This document shows, one piece after another, positions 8,347-16,896 of a stretch of 64,000 nucleotides of DNA. The notes beneath the pieces were generated by a model that was not told the DNA's origin, did no database searches, and was given only the letters and a program-made list of their open reading frames with translations. The translations under genes were made by a program, and so were the position numbers. How positions within the stretch are numbered: position 1 is the first letter of the stretch; every line of letters starts with the position of its first letter. This DNA is from Streptomyces sp. NBC_01689 (GTDB lineage: Bacteria > Actinomycetota > Actinomycetes > Streptomycetales > Streptomycetaceae). The stretch lies in assembly GCF_036250675.1 (NCBI RefSeq), contig NZ_CP109592.1, forward strand, positions 6,820,001 through 6,884,000. The letters run 5' to 3'.

Positions 8347-8649
8347 TTCAGACCTCCGGTGGGGGAGACGCGACGGTGACGGGACGGTGCGAACAGAGCA
8401 TGTACACGCCAGCGTTCGACTGCCTCACGGCGCCCACCCCGGGGGGTGAAGAGCTGGTGAACGGCCCGGTTCGCGGGTCCTCAGGGGCCCGGCGGCCCTC
8501 CGCCACGACGGCCGCGGCTCCCCGCCGCGCACGCCCCGGCGCTTCCGCACGCCGCTCCGGTTAGGCTCGGGCTCGTACGACCTTGATCGGACCGGCCGTG
8601 CGGCACAGGCCGGACCGGCGGTGCGACTTCGATCCGAGGGAGGCCGGGG
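8347..8649. other. Divergent intergenic region phosphoesterase / glnE
   Basis: A 303-bp gap holding promoters for both directions. It contains the PHO-box-like repeat at 8441-8462 on the phosphoesterase side. The GAGGGAGG just before 8650 is the glnE ribosome site. I see no other gene or four-part GlnR box here. Confidence 0.6.
8441..8462 (-). promoter_or_regulatory. PHO-box-like 11-nt direct repeat (PhoP site)
   Basis: Read on the minus strand toward the phosphoesterase gene, two contiguous 11-nt units are GTTCACCAGCT and CTTCACCCCCC. Streptomyces PhoP sites are tandem 11-nt units of the form GTTCACC plus four bases. Unit length, contiguity and position about 95-116 bp before a secreted phosphatase all fit. 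Confidence 0.72.
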
Positions 8650-11646
8650 ATGACGGCGCCGGGGCGCAGGAGCAGCACCTTCACACGGCTGCTGCGGCAC
8701 GGTTTCACCGATCCCTCGGCGGCCGAGCGGCTCCTGGAGAGCGACCAGCTCGCGCCCATCAGGGCCGACCCGGTGCTCCTGGACGCGCTCGGCAGGACCG
8801 CCGACCCGGATCTCGCGCTGCTCGGACTGGTCCGGCTGGTCGAGGCGCAGGGCCACCACACGGCCGAACGCGAACTCCTCGACACCCTCGTGGCCGCCAA
8901 ACCGCTGCGCGACCGGCTGCTCGGCGTGCTGGGCGCCTCCGCCGCCCTCGCCGACCACCTCGCCCGGCACCCGGGCGACTGGCGGGAACTCGTCACCTAC
9001 GAGCCGCAGGACCTGCATCCCGGAGTGGCCGAGTTCGAGCGCTGTCTCGCGGAGGCCCACGACCCGGTCTCGCTGCGTGTCGCCTACCGGCGCTGCCTGC
9101 TGTCCATCGCCGCCCGGGACGTGTGCGGCACCACCGACCTCGCCCAGACCGCCGCCGAACTCGCCGACCTCGCCACCGCGACCCTGCGCGCCGCCCTCGC
9201 CATCGCCTGCGACGCGGCACCGGCCGACGCCGCGCTGTGCCGGCTCGCCGTCGTCGCCATGGGCAAGTGCGGCGGACACGAGCTCAACTACGTCTCCGAC
9301 GTCGACGTGATCTTCGTGGGGGAGGCGGCCGGCGGGGCCGACGAGGGCAAGGCGGTCCAGGCCGCCACCCGGCTCGCCGCCCACATGATGCGGATCTGCT
9401 CCGAGACGACCGTCGAGGGCAGCATCTGGCCCGTCGACGCCAACCTGCGGCCCGAGGGACGCAACGGGCCGCTGGTCCGCACGCTCAGCAGCCACCTCGC
9501 CTACTACCAGCGATGGGCCAAGACCTGGGAGTTCCAGGCCCTGCTCAAGGCCCGCCCGGTCGCCGGTGACATCGAGCTCGGCACCGAGTACGTGGCCACG
9601 CTCGCGCCGCTCGTCTGGCACGCCGCCGAGCGCGAGAACTTCGTGGCCGACGTGCAGAAGATGCGGCGCCGGGTGGTCGAGAACATCCCCGTCGCCGAGG
9701 TCGACCGGGAGCTGAAGCTCGGCCCCGGAGGGCTGCGGGACGTCGAATTCGCCGTTCAGCTCCTGCAGTTGGTGCACGGCCGGGCGGACTCCACGCTGCG
9801 CAGCGGCACCACCCTCGACGCCCTGAAGGCACTGGCCGCCGGCGGGTACGTGGGGCGCGCCGACGCCGTCCAGCTCGACGACTCCTACCGGTTCCTGCGA
9901 CTGATGGAGCACCGCATACAGCTGTTCCGGCTGCGGCGGACCCATCTGGTCCCGGAGGACAGCGCCGATCTGCGGCGCATCGGACGGTCGCTGGGACTGC
10001 GCGGCGATCCGGTCGTCGAGCTGAAGCGGGAGTGGAAGCGGCACCGGGCCGTGGTGCGACGGCTGCACGAGAAGCTCTTCTACCGGCCGCTGCTCGACGC
10101 CGTCGCCCAACTCGCCACCGGCGAGGCCCGGCTGAGCGCCGACGCGGCCCGGGAACGGCTCGTCGCGCTCGGATACGCCGACCCGGCCGCCGCGCTGCGG
10201 CACCTGGAGGCGCTGGCCTCCGGCGTCTCGCGCAAGGCCGCCATCCAACGGACCCTGCTGCCGGTGCTGTTGGGATGGTTCGCGGACTCCGCCGAACCCG
10301 ACGCCGGCCTGCTCAACTTCCGCAAGGTCTCCGACGCGCTGGGCAAGACCCCTTGGTACCTGCGCCTGTTGAGGGACGAGGGCGCCGCGGCCGAGAACCT
10401 CGCACGCGTGCTGTCCGCGGGACGGCTCGCCCCCGACCTGCTGATGCGCGCCCCGGAGGCGGTCGCGCTGCTCGGTGACGGGGACGGCGGCGGGCTGGAA
10501 CCGCGCGCCCGGGCACATCTGGAACAGGAGGTGCTCTCGGCGGTGGGGCGGGCCGTCGGCGGAGAACAGGCGGTCACCGCCGCGCGCGGCGTGCGGCGAC
10601 GGGAGCTCTTCCGTACCGCCGCCGCCGACATCGTCGCCTCCTACGGGACCGAGGAGACGCCCGTCGTCGCCGACCAGGGCGCCCTCGTCGACCAGGTCGG
10701 CGGCGCGGTGTCCGATCTCACCGCGGCGACGCTCGCGGGGACCCTGCGGGCCGTCGTCCGGGACGGGTGGGGGGACACCCTGCCCACCCGGTTCGCGGTC
10801 ATCGCGATGGGACGGTTCGGGGGACACGAGCTGGGCTACGGCTCCGACGCGGACGTGCTGTTCGTGCACGAGCCCCGGGAGGGGGTGGACGAGCACGAGG
10901 CGTCCCGGGCGGCCAACGCCGTGGTGGCCGAGATGCGCAGGCTGCTCCAGGTCCCCAGCGCGGATCCGCCCCTGCTGATCGACGCGGATCTGCGGCCCGA
11001 GGGGAAGACCGGGCCGCTCGTACGGTCGCTGAAGTCGTACGAGGCGTACTACCGGCGGTGGTCGCTGGTGTGGGAGTCGCAGGCACTGCTGCGGGCCGAG
11101 TTCGTGGCCGGGGACGAGGATCTGGGGCGCCGGTTCATCGAGCTGGTCGATCCGCTGCGGTACCCGGCGGAGGGGCTGGGCGAGGACGCCGTACGGGAGA
11201 TACGGCGGCTGAAGGCCCGGATGGAGTCGGAGCGGATGCCTCGCGGGGCGGATCCGACGCTGCACACCAAACTGGGGCGGGGCGGGCTGTCCGACGTGGA
11301 GTGGACGGTGCAGCTGTTCCAGTTGCGGCACGGGTGGGACGAACCGGGGCTGCGGACCACGCGGACGCGGGAGGCGCTGGCGGCCGCGTGTGCGGCGGAG
11401 CTGGTGTCGGGGGAGGACGCGGCGATCCTCGACGAGGCGTGGGTGCTGGCGACGCGGGTGCGTAACGCGGTGATGCTGGTGCGGGGGCGGGCCGGGGACA
11501 CGTTTCCGTCCGACGGGCGGGAACTGGCGGCCGTGGGCAGGTACTTGGGGTACGGGCCCGGTCATGTGGGCGACATGCTCGACGACTACCGGCGGACGAC
11601 TCGGCGGGCTCGGGCCGTGGTGGACGAGTTGTTCTACGGGGCGTGA
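8650..11646 (+). CDS. glnE: Bifunctional glutamine synthetase adenylyltransferase/deadenylylase
   Basis: A 998-residue enzyme that adds and removes AMP on GlnA Tyr397, switching GS off and on with nitrogen status. Two homologous nucleotidyltransferase halves are visible. The N-terminal adenylyl-removing half has GGHELNYVSDVDV (metal residues D217 and D219). The C-terminal adenylylating half has GGHELGYGSDADV (D733 and D735). Each is followed by a D-x-x-L-R-P-E-G motif (DANLRPEGRNGPL and DADLRPEGKTGPL) and an L-x-x-G-G-L-x-D-V-E helix (LGPGGLRDVEF and LGRGGLSDVEW). The length is normal for actinobacterial GlnE. The ATG at 8650 has GAGGGAGG upstream. Its substrate gene glnA lies 36 kb away in this window. 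It is monocistronic, and the next gene is convergent. Confidence 0.97.
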   Translation: MTAPGRRSSTFTRLLRHGFTDPSAAERLLESDQLAPIRADPVLLDALGRTADPDLALLGLVRLVEAQGHHTAERELLDTLVAAKPLRDRLLGVLGASAALADHLARHPGDWRELVTYEPQDLHPGVAEFERCLAEAHDPVSLRVAYRRCLLSIAARDVCGTTDLAQTAAELADLATATLRAALAIACDAAPADAALCRLAVVAMGKCGGHELNYVSDVDVIFVGEAAGGADEGKAVQAATRLAAHMMRICSETTVEGSIWPVDANLRPEGRNGPLVRTLSSHLAYYQRWAKTWEFQALLKARPVAGDIELGTEYVATLAPLVWHAAERENFVADVQKMRRRVVENIPVAEVDRELKLGPGGLRDVEFAVQLLQLVHGRADSTLRSGTTLDALKALAAGGYVGRADAVQLDDSYRFLRLMEHRIQLFRLRRTHLVPEDSADLRRIGRSLGLRGDPVVELKREWKRHRAVVRRLHEKLFYRPLLDAVAQLATGEARLSADAARERLVALGYADPAAALRHLEALASGVSRKAAIQRTLLPVLLGWFADSAEPDAGLLNFRKVSDALGKTPWYLRLLRDEGAAAENLARVLSAGRLAPDLLMRAPEAVALLGDGDGGGLEPRARAHLEQEVLSAVGRAVGGEQAVTAARGVRRRELFRTAAADIVASYGTEETPVVADQGALVDQVGGAVSDLTAATLAGTLRAVVRDGWGDTLPTRFAVIAMGRFGGHELGYGSDADVLFVHEPREGVDEHEASRAANAVVAEMRRLLQVPSADPPLLIDADLRPEGKTGPLVRSLKSYEAYYRRWSLVWESQALLRAEFVAGDEDLGRRFIELVDPLRYPAEGLGEDAVREIRRLKARMESERMPRGADPTLHTKLGRGGLSDVEWTVQLFQLRHGWDEPGLRTTRTREALAAACAAELVSGEDAAILDEAWVLATRVRNAVMLVRGRAGDTFPSDGRELAAVGRYLGYGPGHVGDMLDDYRRTTRRARAVVDELFYGA

Positions 11647-12011
11647 CGGCGGTGGCTGGGGCGGGGTAGGGCTGCGCGGCCGGGCCGGGGCGGGCCGGGG
11701 CGGGGCGGGGCGGGGCGGCGCGGGGCGGCGCGGGACTGGGCTGGGTGGTGGGGGGCCGGGCGGGGTGCCGGGTGCGGGTCGTGGTGGGGCGGGGGCGGGC
11801 CGGTACGTCGAGCCCGTCGCCGCTGGATCAGGCGTGGGTGGACGGGGAGCCGCTGCTCGATCCGGGCGTAAGCGACGGGCTCGACGTACCGACCCACCCC
11901 CTCGCGTTCGGCGTCGAGGGGGTGGGAGGGTCTGGCTCCGGGGGGCCTCGCGTGCATCGCCGGGGGGCGGCTCCGGGGGGCCCGGGTGCGTCGCCGGGTG
12001 CGGGTGGGGGC
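11647..12011. repeat. G-rich repeat-laden spacer between convergent glnE and PAP2 genes
   Basis: This 365-bp spacer has no convincing gene and is strongly G-skewed on the plus strand, with runs such as GGGGCGGGCC repeated at 11680-11720. It contains a 20-bp inverted repeat (11801-11820 / 11872-11891). It also holds an imperfect 30-bp direct repeat with period 35 (about 11934-11963 and 11969-11998), each copy beginning GGCTCCGGGGGGCC. The inverted repeat may act as the shared terminator. Confidence 0.7.
11801..11891. terminator. 20-bp perfect inverted repeat with 51-nt structured loop
   Basis: Arms 11801-11820 and 11872-11891 are exact reverse complements (starting CGGTACGTCGAG and ending CTCGACGTACCG). 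Inside, GGATC and GATCC can also pair, so a longer imperfect hairpin is possible. Its position between convergent genes suggests a bidirectional terminator, but the arm length and large loop are unusual. Confidence 0.6.
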
Positions 12012-12881
12012 TCAGGGTTTGGAAGGGAGTGGGGGGAGGGGTGGGGTGGGGTGTGTTTCGGGGACTCGGCGGGGGAGGGCGTGGGGGAGGGCGCCGTACC
12101 AGAGGCGGGCCAGGGTGCAGCCGAAGGCCAGGCAGAGCATGCCGCCCACCGCGTCCAGCCAGAAGTGGTTGGCGGTGGAGACGATGACCAGCAGGGTGGC
12201 CGCCGGGTAGAGGAGGCCCAGGACGCGGGCCCACGGGGCCGAGGCCAGGGCGAAGACCGTCAGGCCGCACCACAGGGACCAGCCGATGTGCATCGAGGGC
12301 ATCGCGGCGTACTGGTTCGACATGTGCTTGAGGTCGCCGGAGGCCATCGAGCCCCAGGTGTGGTGGACGACGACCGTGTCCACGAAGTGGCTGCCGGTCA
12401 TCAGACGGGGCGGGGCGAGCGGGAAGAAGTAGTAGCCGACCAGGGCCACCGCCGTCGTCGCGAACAGGGCGAGGCGGGCCGCCGCGTAGCGGCCCGGATG
12501 GCTGCGGTAGAGCCAGACCAGCACGGTCAGCGTCACCACGAAGTGCAGCGTCGCGTAGTAGTAGTTCATCCCGATGATCAGCCATGTCGCCGAGTTGACG
12601 GCGTGGTTGACCGACTGCTCGACCGCGATCCCGAGATGGTGCTCCGTACGCCAGATCCAGTCGGCGTTGCGCAGCGCCTTGCCGCGCTGCTCGGGCACGG
12701 CGTTGCGGATCAGCGAGTACGTCCAGTAACTCGCCGCGATGAGCAGGATCTCGAACCAGAAGCGGGGGCGGCGCGGAGTCCGCAGACGATGCAGGAAACC
12801 CTCTCCCGCACGGTCCTCCGCGACGGGGCGTGGAGCGGCCCGGTCCTGGCCTTCCAGTGTCGTCACGGTTGTCTCACCCAT
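12012..12881 (-). CDS. PAP2-superfamily membrane phosphatase / phosphotransferase
   Basis: A 289-residue polytopic membrane protein of the PAP2_3 (inositolphosphotransferase/Aur1-like) group. About six membrane segments are visible, such as WFEILLIAASYWTYSLI, FVVTLTVLVWLY and FATTAVALVGYYFFPLAPPR. The catalytic motifs are AAMPSMHIGWSLW (PSxH) and STANHFWLDAVGG (H-x-x-x-D), the acid/base and nucleophile His pair of the family. The substrate is probably a lipid phosphate or polyprenyl-linked sugar phosphate, with the active site facing outward. The ATG at 12881 (MGETTV) is preferred; a GTG at 12887 is equally in frame. The last 25 residues are Pro-rich and run into the repeat spacer. Confidence 0.85.
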   Translation of the reverse strand: MGETTVTTLEGQDRAAPRPVAEDRAGEGFLHRLRTPRRPRFWFEILLIAASYWTYSLIRNAVPEQRGKALRNADWIWRTEHHLGIAVEQSVNHAVNSATWLIIGMNYYYATLHFVVTLTVLVWLYRSHPGRYAAARLALFATTAVALVGYYFFPLAPPRLMTGSHFVDTVVVHHTWGSMASGDLKHMSNQYAAMPSMHIGWSLWCGLTVFALASAPWARVLGLLYPAATLLVIVSTANHFWLDAVGGMLCLAFGCTLARLWYGALPHALPRRVPETHPTPPLPPLPSKP

Positions 12882-12991
12882 AGGCACAAAGTCTGCCAGA
12901 AAAGCGTTCCCCGACCGATCATCCCCTGGTCGGGTCCCGGCCGCACGTTCTACGCCGGACGGACCGCTACGAGTGGTGGGGGGAATCCCCC

Positions 12992-14119
12992 TCAGGGACG
13001 ATTTCGGTCCCCGGGAGCCGAAGCGGTTGACCCCCGCACCACCAGTTCCGGCATGAACACGAACTCACTGTGCGGTGCCGGAGTCCCGCCGATCTCCTCC
13101 AGCAGCGTCCGCACCGCCGCCTGCCCCATGGCCGGCACCGGCTTGCGGATCGTCGTCAGGGGCGGGTCGGTGAAGGCGATCAGCGGCGAGTCGTCGAAGC
13201 CCACGACGGATATGTCCTTGGGCACCTCCAGGCCGCGGCCGCGCGCCGCCCGTATCGCCCCGAGGGCCATCATGTCGCTGGCGCACACGACCGCCGTGCA
13301 GTCCCGGTCGATGAGCGCGGCGGCCGCGGCCTGCCCGCCCTCCAGGGTGTACAGGGAGTGCTGGACCAGTCGCTCCTCGACGTCGGCGGCGGCCAGACCC
13401 AGCTGCTCCTGCATCGTCCGTACGAAGCCCTCGATCTTGCGCTGCACCGGCACGAACCGCTTCGGGCCGAGGGCGAGGCCGATGCGGGTGTGGCCGAGTG
13501 AGGCCAGATGCGTCACCGCCAGGTCCATGGCGGCGCGGTCGTCGGGCGAGATGAACGGCGCCTGCACCTTCGGCGAGAACCCGTCGACCAGCACGAAGGG
13601 GACCCCCTGGGCGCGCAGCTGCTCGTAGCGCTGCATGTCCGCCGAGGTGTCCGCGTGCAGTCCGGAGACGAAGATGATGCCGGCGACCCCCCGGTCGACC
13701 AGCATCTCCGTCAGCTCGTCCTCGGTCGAGCCGCCCGGCGTCTGGGTCGCGAGCACCGGGGTGTATCCCTGGCGGGTCAGCGCCTGCCCGATGACCTGCG
13801 CCAGCGCGGGGAATATCGGGTTCTCCAGCTCGGGGGTGATCAGCCCCACCAGGCCCTCGCTGCGCTGCCGCAGCCGGACCGGGCGTTCGTAGCCGAGCAC
13901 GTCGAGAGCGGCCAGGACGGACTGGCGGGTGGTCGCGGCGACTCCGGGCTTCCCGTTCAGGACGCGGCTGACCGTCGCCTCACTGACCCCCGCCTGGGCT
14001 GCGATGTCGGCAAGCCGTGTGGTCACGGGATGGGACTGTACCTGCCGGTTCTCGCCCTGCACACCAACCAGACGCCGTGTGCGGGCGGTTGATCGGCCCG
14101 CTCCGGGCTGCTGCGTCAT
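12992..14119 (-). CDS. malR: LacI-family repressor of maltose/maltodextrin genes
   Basis: A 375-residue LacI/GalR regulator. It has a DNA-binding helix-turn-helix TRLADIAAQAGVSEATVSRV with the hinge NGKPGVAATTRQSV. A periplasmic-binding-protein-like sugar domain follows (GLVGLITPELENPIFPALAQ to VGFDDSPLIAFTDPPLTTIR). In Streptomyces, MalR represses malEFG and is relieved by maltose-type sugars. The ATG at 14119 has GAGGGAG five bases upstream and adds about 30 residues before the usual N-terminus. The GTG at 14026 (VTTRLADI) would give the conventional length and is the alternative. It is divergent from malE, with CTTGC-repeat sites between them. Confidence 0.92.
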   Translation of the reverse strand: MTQQPGAGRSTARTRRLVGVQGENRQVQSHPVTTRLADIAAQAGVSEATVSRVLNGKPGVAATTRQSVLAALDVLGYERPVRLRQRSEGLVGLITPELENPIFPALAQVIGQALTRQGYTPVLATQTPGGSTEDELTEMLVDRGVAGIIFVSGLHADTSADMQRYEQLRAQGVPFVLVDGFSPKVQAPFISPDDRAAMDLAVTHLASLGHTRIGLALGPKRFVPVQRKIEGFVRTMQEQLGLAAADVEERLVQHSLYTLEGGQAAAAALIDRDCTAVVCASDMMALGAIRAARGRGLEVPKDISVVGFDDSPLIAFTDPPLTTIRKPVPAMGQAAVRTLLEEIGGTPAPHSEFVFMPELVVRGSTASAPGDRNRP

Positions 14120-14235
14120 CGCGCTCCCTCGTGTTCTGGTCGGCTCGGCGTCCCGGACGTGCGCCGCGGGAAGGGGTGGCTCCTGCAAGGCGCTGACGGG
14201 CCGATGATCCCCGCACCGGGCGGGTATGGCAAGAG

Positions 14236-14250
14236 CTTGCAGAGTCTTGC
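14236..14250. promoter_or_regulatory. Candidate MalR operator 1 (CTTGC direct repeat, period 10)
   Basis: CTTGCAGAGT is followed directly by CTTGC, giving two CTTGC units one helical turn apart. The upstream GCAAG at 14229-14233 makes an inverted pair with the first unit. CTTGC-type direct repeats are what I recall for actinomycete amylase and maltose promoters. The site is about 115 bp from the malR start. Confidence 0.65.
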
Positions 14251-14338
14251 ACAGTGGCCCGGTTCCCTGTTGAGCGGCCTCGGACAAGGGTCTCCGTACC
14301 ATCGCCGCCGGGTCACGGGCGGATAACTCTCGGCAGCT

Positions 14339-14359
14339 CTTGCACTTTTTTGCTGCAAG
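14339..14359. promoter_or_regulatory. Candidate MalR operator 2 (CTTGCA/TGCAAG inverted repeat)
   Basis: CTTGCA and TGCAAG flank a 9-nt T-rich centre, forming a 6-9-6 inverted repeat. It lies about 135 bp upstream of malE within the AT-richer promoter patch. It uses the same CTTGC core as operator 1 and the two downstream amylase promoters. Confidence 0.62.
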
Positions 14360-14494
14360 GTCTTTCGCGCCGCTTACAACGCTGTTACGTTCACGTCGCC
14401 CGGCGGACGCAACGGCGCAGTCGGCAAGTCGGCAAGGGAAGCGGGCGGGACCGCCTTCCCCACCCACTCGGGCTTTCACCCTCAAGGAGATCTC

Positions 14495-15769
14495 ATGCGG
14501 CGTGGCATAGCGGCCACCGCGCTGGTGGCGTCCCTCGCCCTCGCGGCGACGGCCTGCGGCGGCAGTGACAGCGGCAGCGACAAGTCGGACGGCCCCACCA
14601 CCATCACCTGGTGGGACACCTCCAACGCCACCAATGAGGCGCCGACGTACAAGGCACTGGCCCAGCAGTTCGAGAAGGCCAACCCGGACATCAAGGTCAA
14701 GTACGTCAACGTCCCGTTCGACCAGGCGCAGAACAAGTTCGACACGGCCGCCGGTTCCAAGGGCGCCCCGGACATCCTGCGCTCGGAGGTCGGCTGGACC
14801 CCCGCGTTCGCCAAGAAGGGCTTCTTCCTGCCGCTGGACGGCACCGAGGCCCTCGCGGACCAGGCCAAGTTCCAGCCCAGCCTGATCGAGCAGGCCAAGT
14901 TCGACGGCAAGACGTACGGTGTCCCGCTGGTGACCGACACCCTCGCGCTCGTCTACAACAAGGCGCTGTACAAGAAGGCCGGCATCGCCGAGGCGCCCAA
15001 GACGTGGGACGACCTGAAGAAGGACGCCGCCACGATCAAGCAGAAGACGGGTGTCGACGGCTACTGGGGCTCGACCCAGGCCTACTACGCGCAGTCGTTC
15101 CTCTACGGCGAGGGCACCGACACCGTCGACGCCGCCGCGAAGAAGATCACCGTGAACTCGGCCGCCGCGCAGAAGGCGTACGGGACCTGGCAGGGCCTGT
15201 TCTCCGGCAAGGGACTGCACAAGGCCGACACCACCGCCGACGCCTACGCCCACATCCAGGACGCGTTCGTCAACGGCAAGGTCGCCTCGATCGTCCAGGG
15301 CCCCTGGGAGATCACGAACTTCTACAAGGGCTCGGCCTTCACCGACAAGACCAACCTCGGTATCGCCACCGTCCCGGCCGGCTCCACCGGCAAGGCGGGC
15401 GCCCCGACCGGCGGCCACAACCTCTCCGTCTACGCCGGGTCCGACAAGGCCCACCAGGCGGCGTCGCTGAAGTTCGTGAAGTTCATGACCTCGGCCGCCT
15501 CGCAGTCGACGATCGCGCTCAAGAACTCCACGCTGCCCACCCGTGACGACGCGTACACCACCGAGGTCAAGGCCGACCCGGGCATCGCCGGCTACCAGAC
15601 GGTGCTCGCCGCCGCCCAGCCGCGGCCCGCGCTGCCCGAGTACAGCTCGCTGTGGGGCCCGCTCGACACCGAGCTGCCGAAGATCGCGGGTGGCAAGGAG
15701 TCCCTGGACAAGGGCCTGAGCAACGTCGAACTTGCGATCGCCAAGCTGGTCCCGGACTTCAGCAAGTGA
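14495..15769 (+). CDS. malE: Maltose/maltodextrin ABC transporter substrate-binding lipoprotein
   Basis: A 424-residue extracytoplasmic solute-binding protein of the MalE type. The signal peptide ends in the lipobox LAATAC (Cys21), so it is anchored in the membrane as a lipoprotein. Binding-protein motifs include ITWWDTSNATNEAP, FEKANPDIKVKYVNVPFDQAQ and IQGPWEITNFYKGSAF. AAGGAGAT lies just upstream of the ATG. It heads the malE-malF-malG-aglA unit, expected to be repressed by MalR and induced by maltodextrins. No ATPase gene is present in the cluster; the shared MsiK ATPase known from Streptomyces probably powers uptake. Confidence 0.94.
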   Translation: MRRGIAATALVASLALAATACGGSDSGSDKSDGPTTITWWDTSNATNEAPTYKALAQQFEKANPDIKVKYVNVPFDQAQNKFDTAAGSKGAPDILRSEVGWTPAFAKKGFFLPLDGTEALADQAKFQPSLIEQAKFDGKTYGVPLVTDTLALVYNKALYKKAGIAEAPKTWDDLKKDAATIKQKTGVDGYWGSTQAYYAQSFLYGEGTDTVDAAAKKITVNSAAAQKAYGTWQGLFSGKGLHKADTTADAYAHIQDAFVNGKVASIVQGPWEITNFYKGSAFTDKTNLGIATVPAGSTGKAGAPTGGHNLSVYAGSDKAHQAASLKFVKFMTSAASQSTIALKNSTLPTRDDAYTTEVKADPGIAGYQTVLAAAQPRPALPEYSSLWGPLDTELPKIAGGKESLDKGLSNVELAIAKLVPDFSK

Positions 15770-15878
15770 GTCCGTGTGGCCGTCGGGTCCCCTCCCGCGC
15801 CCCGGGGGACGGGAGGGGACCCGACGGCCACCGGCGTGAGCACGGCCCCAACCCTGATCTTCCAGAAGGTGTCGAACC

Positions 15879-16883
15879 ATGACAGTCGCCATCGACCGAG
15901 CGACCGGAAAGCGTGTCGGTGACCGCGGGTCCCGCCCCGGTCCGCTCCAGCGTCTCAAGCGCGGGTACCAGAAGTACTGGTACGCGTACGCGATGATCGC
16001 CCCGGTGGTCGTCGTGCTCGGCGGACTGGTGCTGTATCCGCTGGTGCGGGGCCTCTACCTGACGCTCACGGACGCCAACAGCCTCAACTCGGCCCGCACG
16101 ATCGGCGTCAACCACATCGACGCCACCTACAAGTTCATCGGTCTCGACAACTACAAGGACATCCTGTGGGGCCCGACGTCGTACGACCGCTTCTGGTCGC
16201 ACTTCATCTGGACCATCGTGTGGACGGCCCTGTGCGTCGCCCTGCACTACTGCATCGGTCTCGGTCTCGCCCTGCTGCTCGACCAGAAGATGCGCGGCCG
16301 GACCTTCTACCGGCTGCTCCTGGTGCTGCCCTGGGCCGTGCCGACGTTCGTCACCGTCTTCGGCTGGCGCTTCATGCTCGCGGACGGCGGCATCATCAAC
16401 TCCATGCTCGACGCGGTGCACCTGCCGACGCCGCTGTGGCTGGAGGACACCTTCTGGCAGCGGTTCGCGGCGATCATGGTCAACACCTGGTGCGGTGTGC
16501 CCTTCATGATGGTCTCGCTCCTCGGCGGCCTGCAGTCCATCGACGCCACGCTGTACGAGGCCGCGGAGATGGACGGCGCGAACGCCTGGCAGCGGTTCCG
16601 CTACGTCACCCTGCCGGGCCTCAGGTCGGTCAGCTCCACCGTCGTCCTGCTCGGCATCATCTGGACGTTCAACCAGTTCGCCGTGATCTTCCTGCTGTTC
16701 GGCAACACCGCCCCGGACGCGCAGATCCTCGTCACCTGGGCCTACTACCTCGGCTTCGGACAGCAGCCGCGCGACTTCGCGCAGTCGGCCGCCTACGGCA
16801 TGCTGCTGCTGGCCATCCTGATCGTCTTCACCTCCTTCTACCGCCGCTGGCTGAACCGCAATGACCAGCAGCTCGCGATCTGA
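15879..16883 (+). CDS. malF: Maltose ABC transporter permease MalF
   Basis: A 334-residue inner-membrane permease with about six spans (YAYAMIAPVVVVLGGLVLYPLV first). The cytoplasmic coupling motif for the ATPase is EAAEMDGANAWQRFRYVTLP (EAA-x3-G-x9-I/L-x-L-P form). It forms a heterodimer with MalG and receives sugar from MalE. It starts 109 bp after malE; that gap contains GC-rich sequence just after the malE stop but no clear long hairpin. AGAAGG lies about 10 nt before the ATG. It lacks the large periplasmic loop of E. coli MalF, as is usual in Gram-positives. Confidence 0.93.
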   Translation: MTVAIDRATGKRVGDRGSRPGPLQRLKRGYQKYWYAYAMIAPVVVVLGGLVLYPLVRGLYLTLTDANSLNSARTIGVNHIDATYKFIGLDNYKDILWGPTSYDRFWSHFIWTIVWTALCVALHYCIGLGLALLLDQKMRGRTFYRLLLVLPWAVPTFVTVFGWRFMLADGGIINSMLDAVHLPTPLWLEDTFWQRFAAIMVNTWCGVPFMMVSLLGGLQSIDATLYEAAEMDGANAWQRFRYVTLPGLRSVSSTVVLLGIIWTFNQFAVIFLLFGNTAPDAQILVTWAYYLGFGQQPRDFAQSAAYGMLLLAILIVFTSFYRRWLNRNDQQLAI

Positions 16884-16896
16884 GGCGGGAGTCTCC

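Larger units (their letters stand above)
14120..14494. other. malR-malE divergent regulatory region
   Basis: A 375-bp gap with divergent promoters and two CTTGC-based candidate MalR sites (14236-14250 and 14339-14359). The stretch from about 14330 to 14395 is AT-richer than its surroundings and is the likely malE promoter. AAGGAGAT just before 14495 is the malE ribosome site. No small gene is evident. Confidence 0.7.

Noticed and set aside
8425..12585. A 1386-codon minus-strand frame
   Set aside because: Antisense of glnE; no motif, Pro/Arg-rich, and conflicts with the certain glnE call.
12992..15958. A 988-codon minus-strand frame covering malR
   Set aside because: Only the last 375 codons are MalR; the rest is antisense of malE and the intergenic region, and the ribosome site is at 14119.
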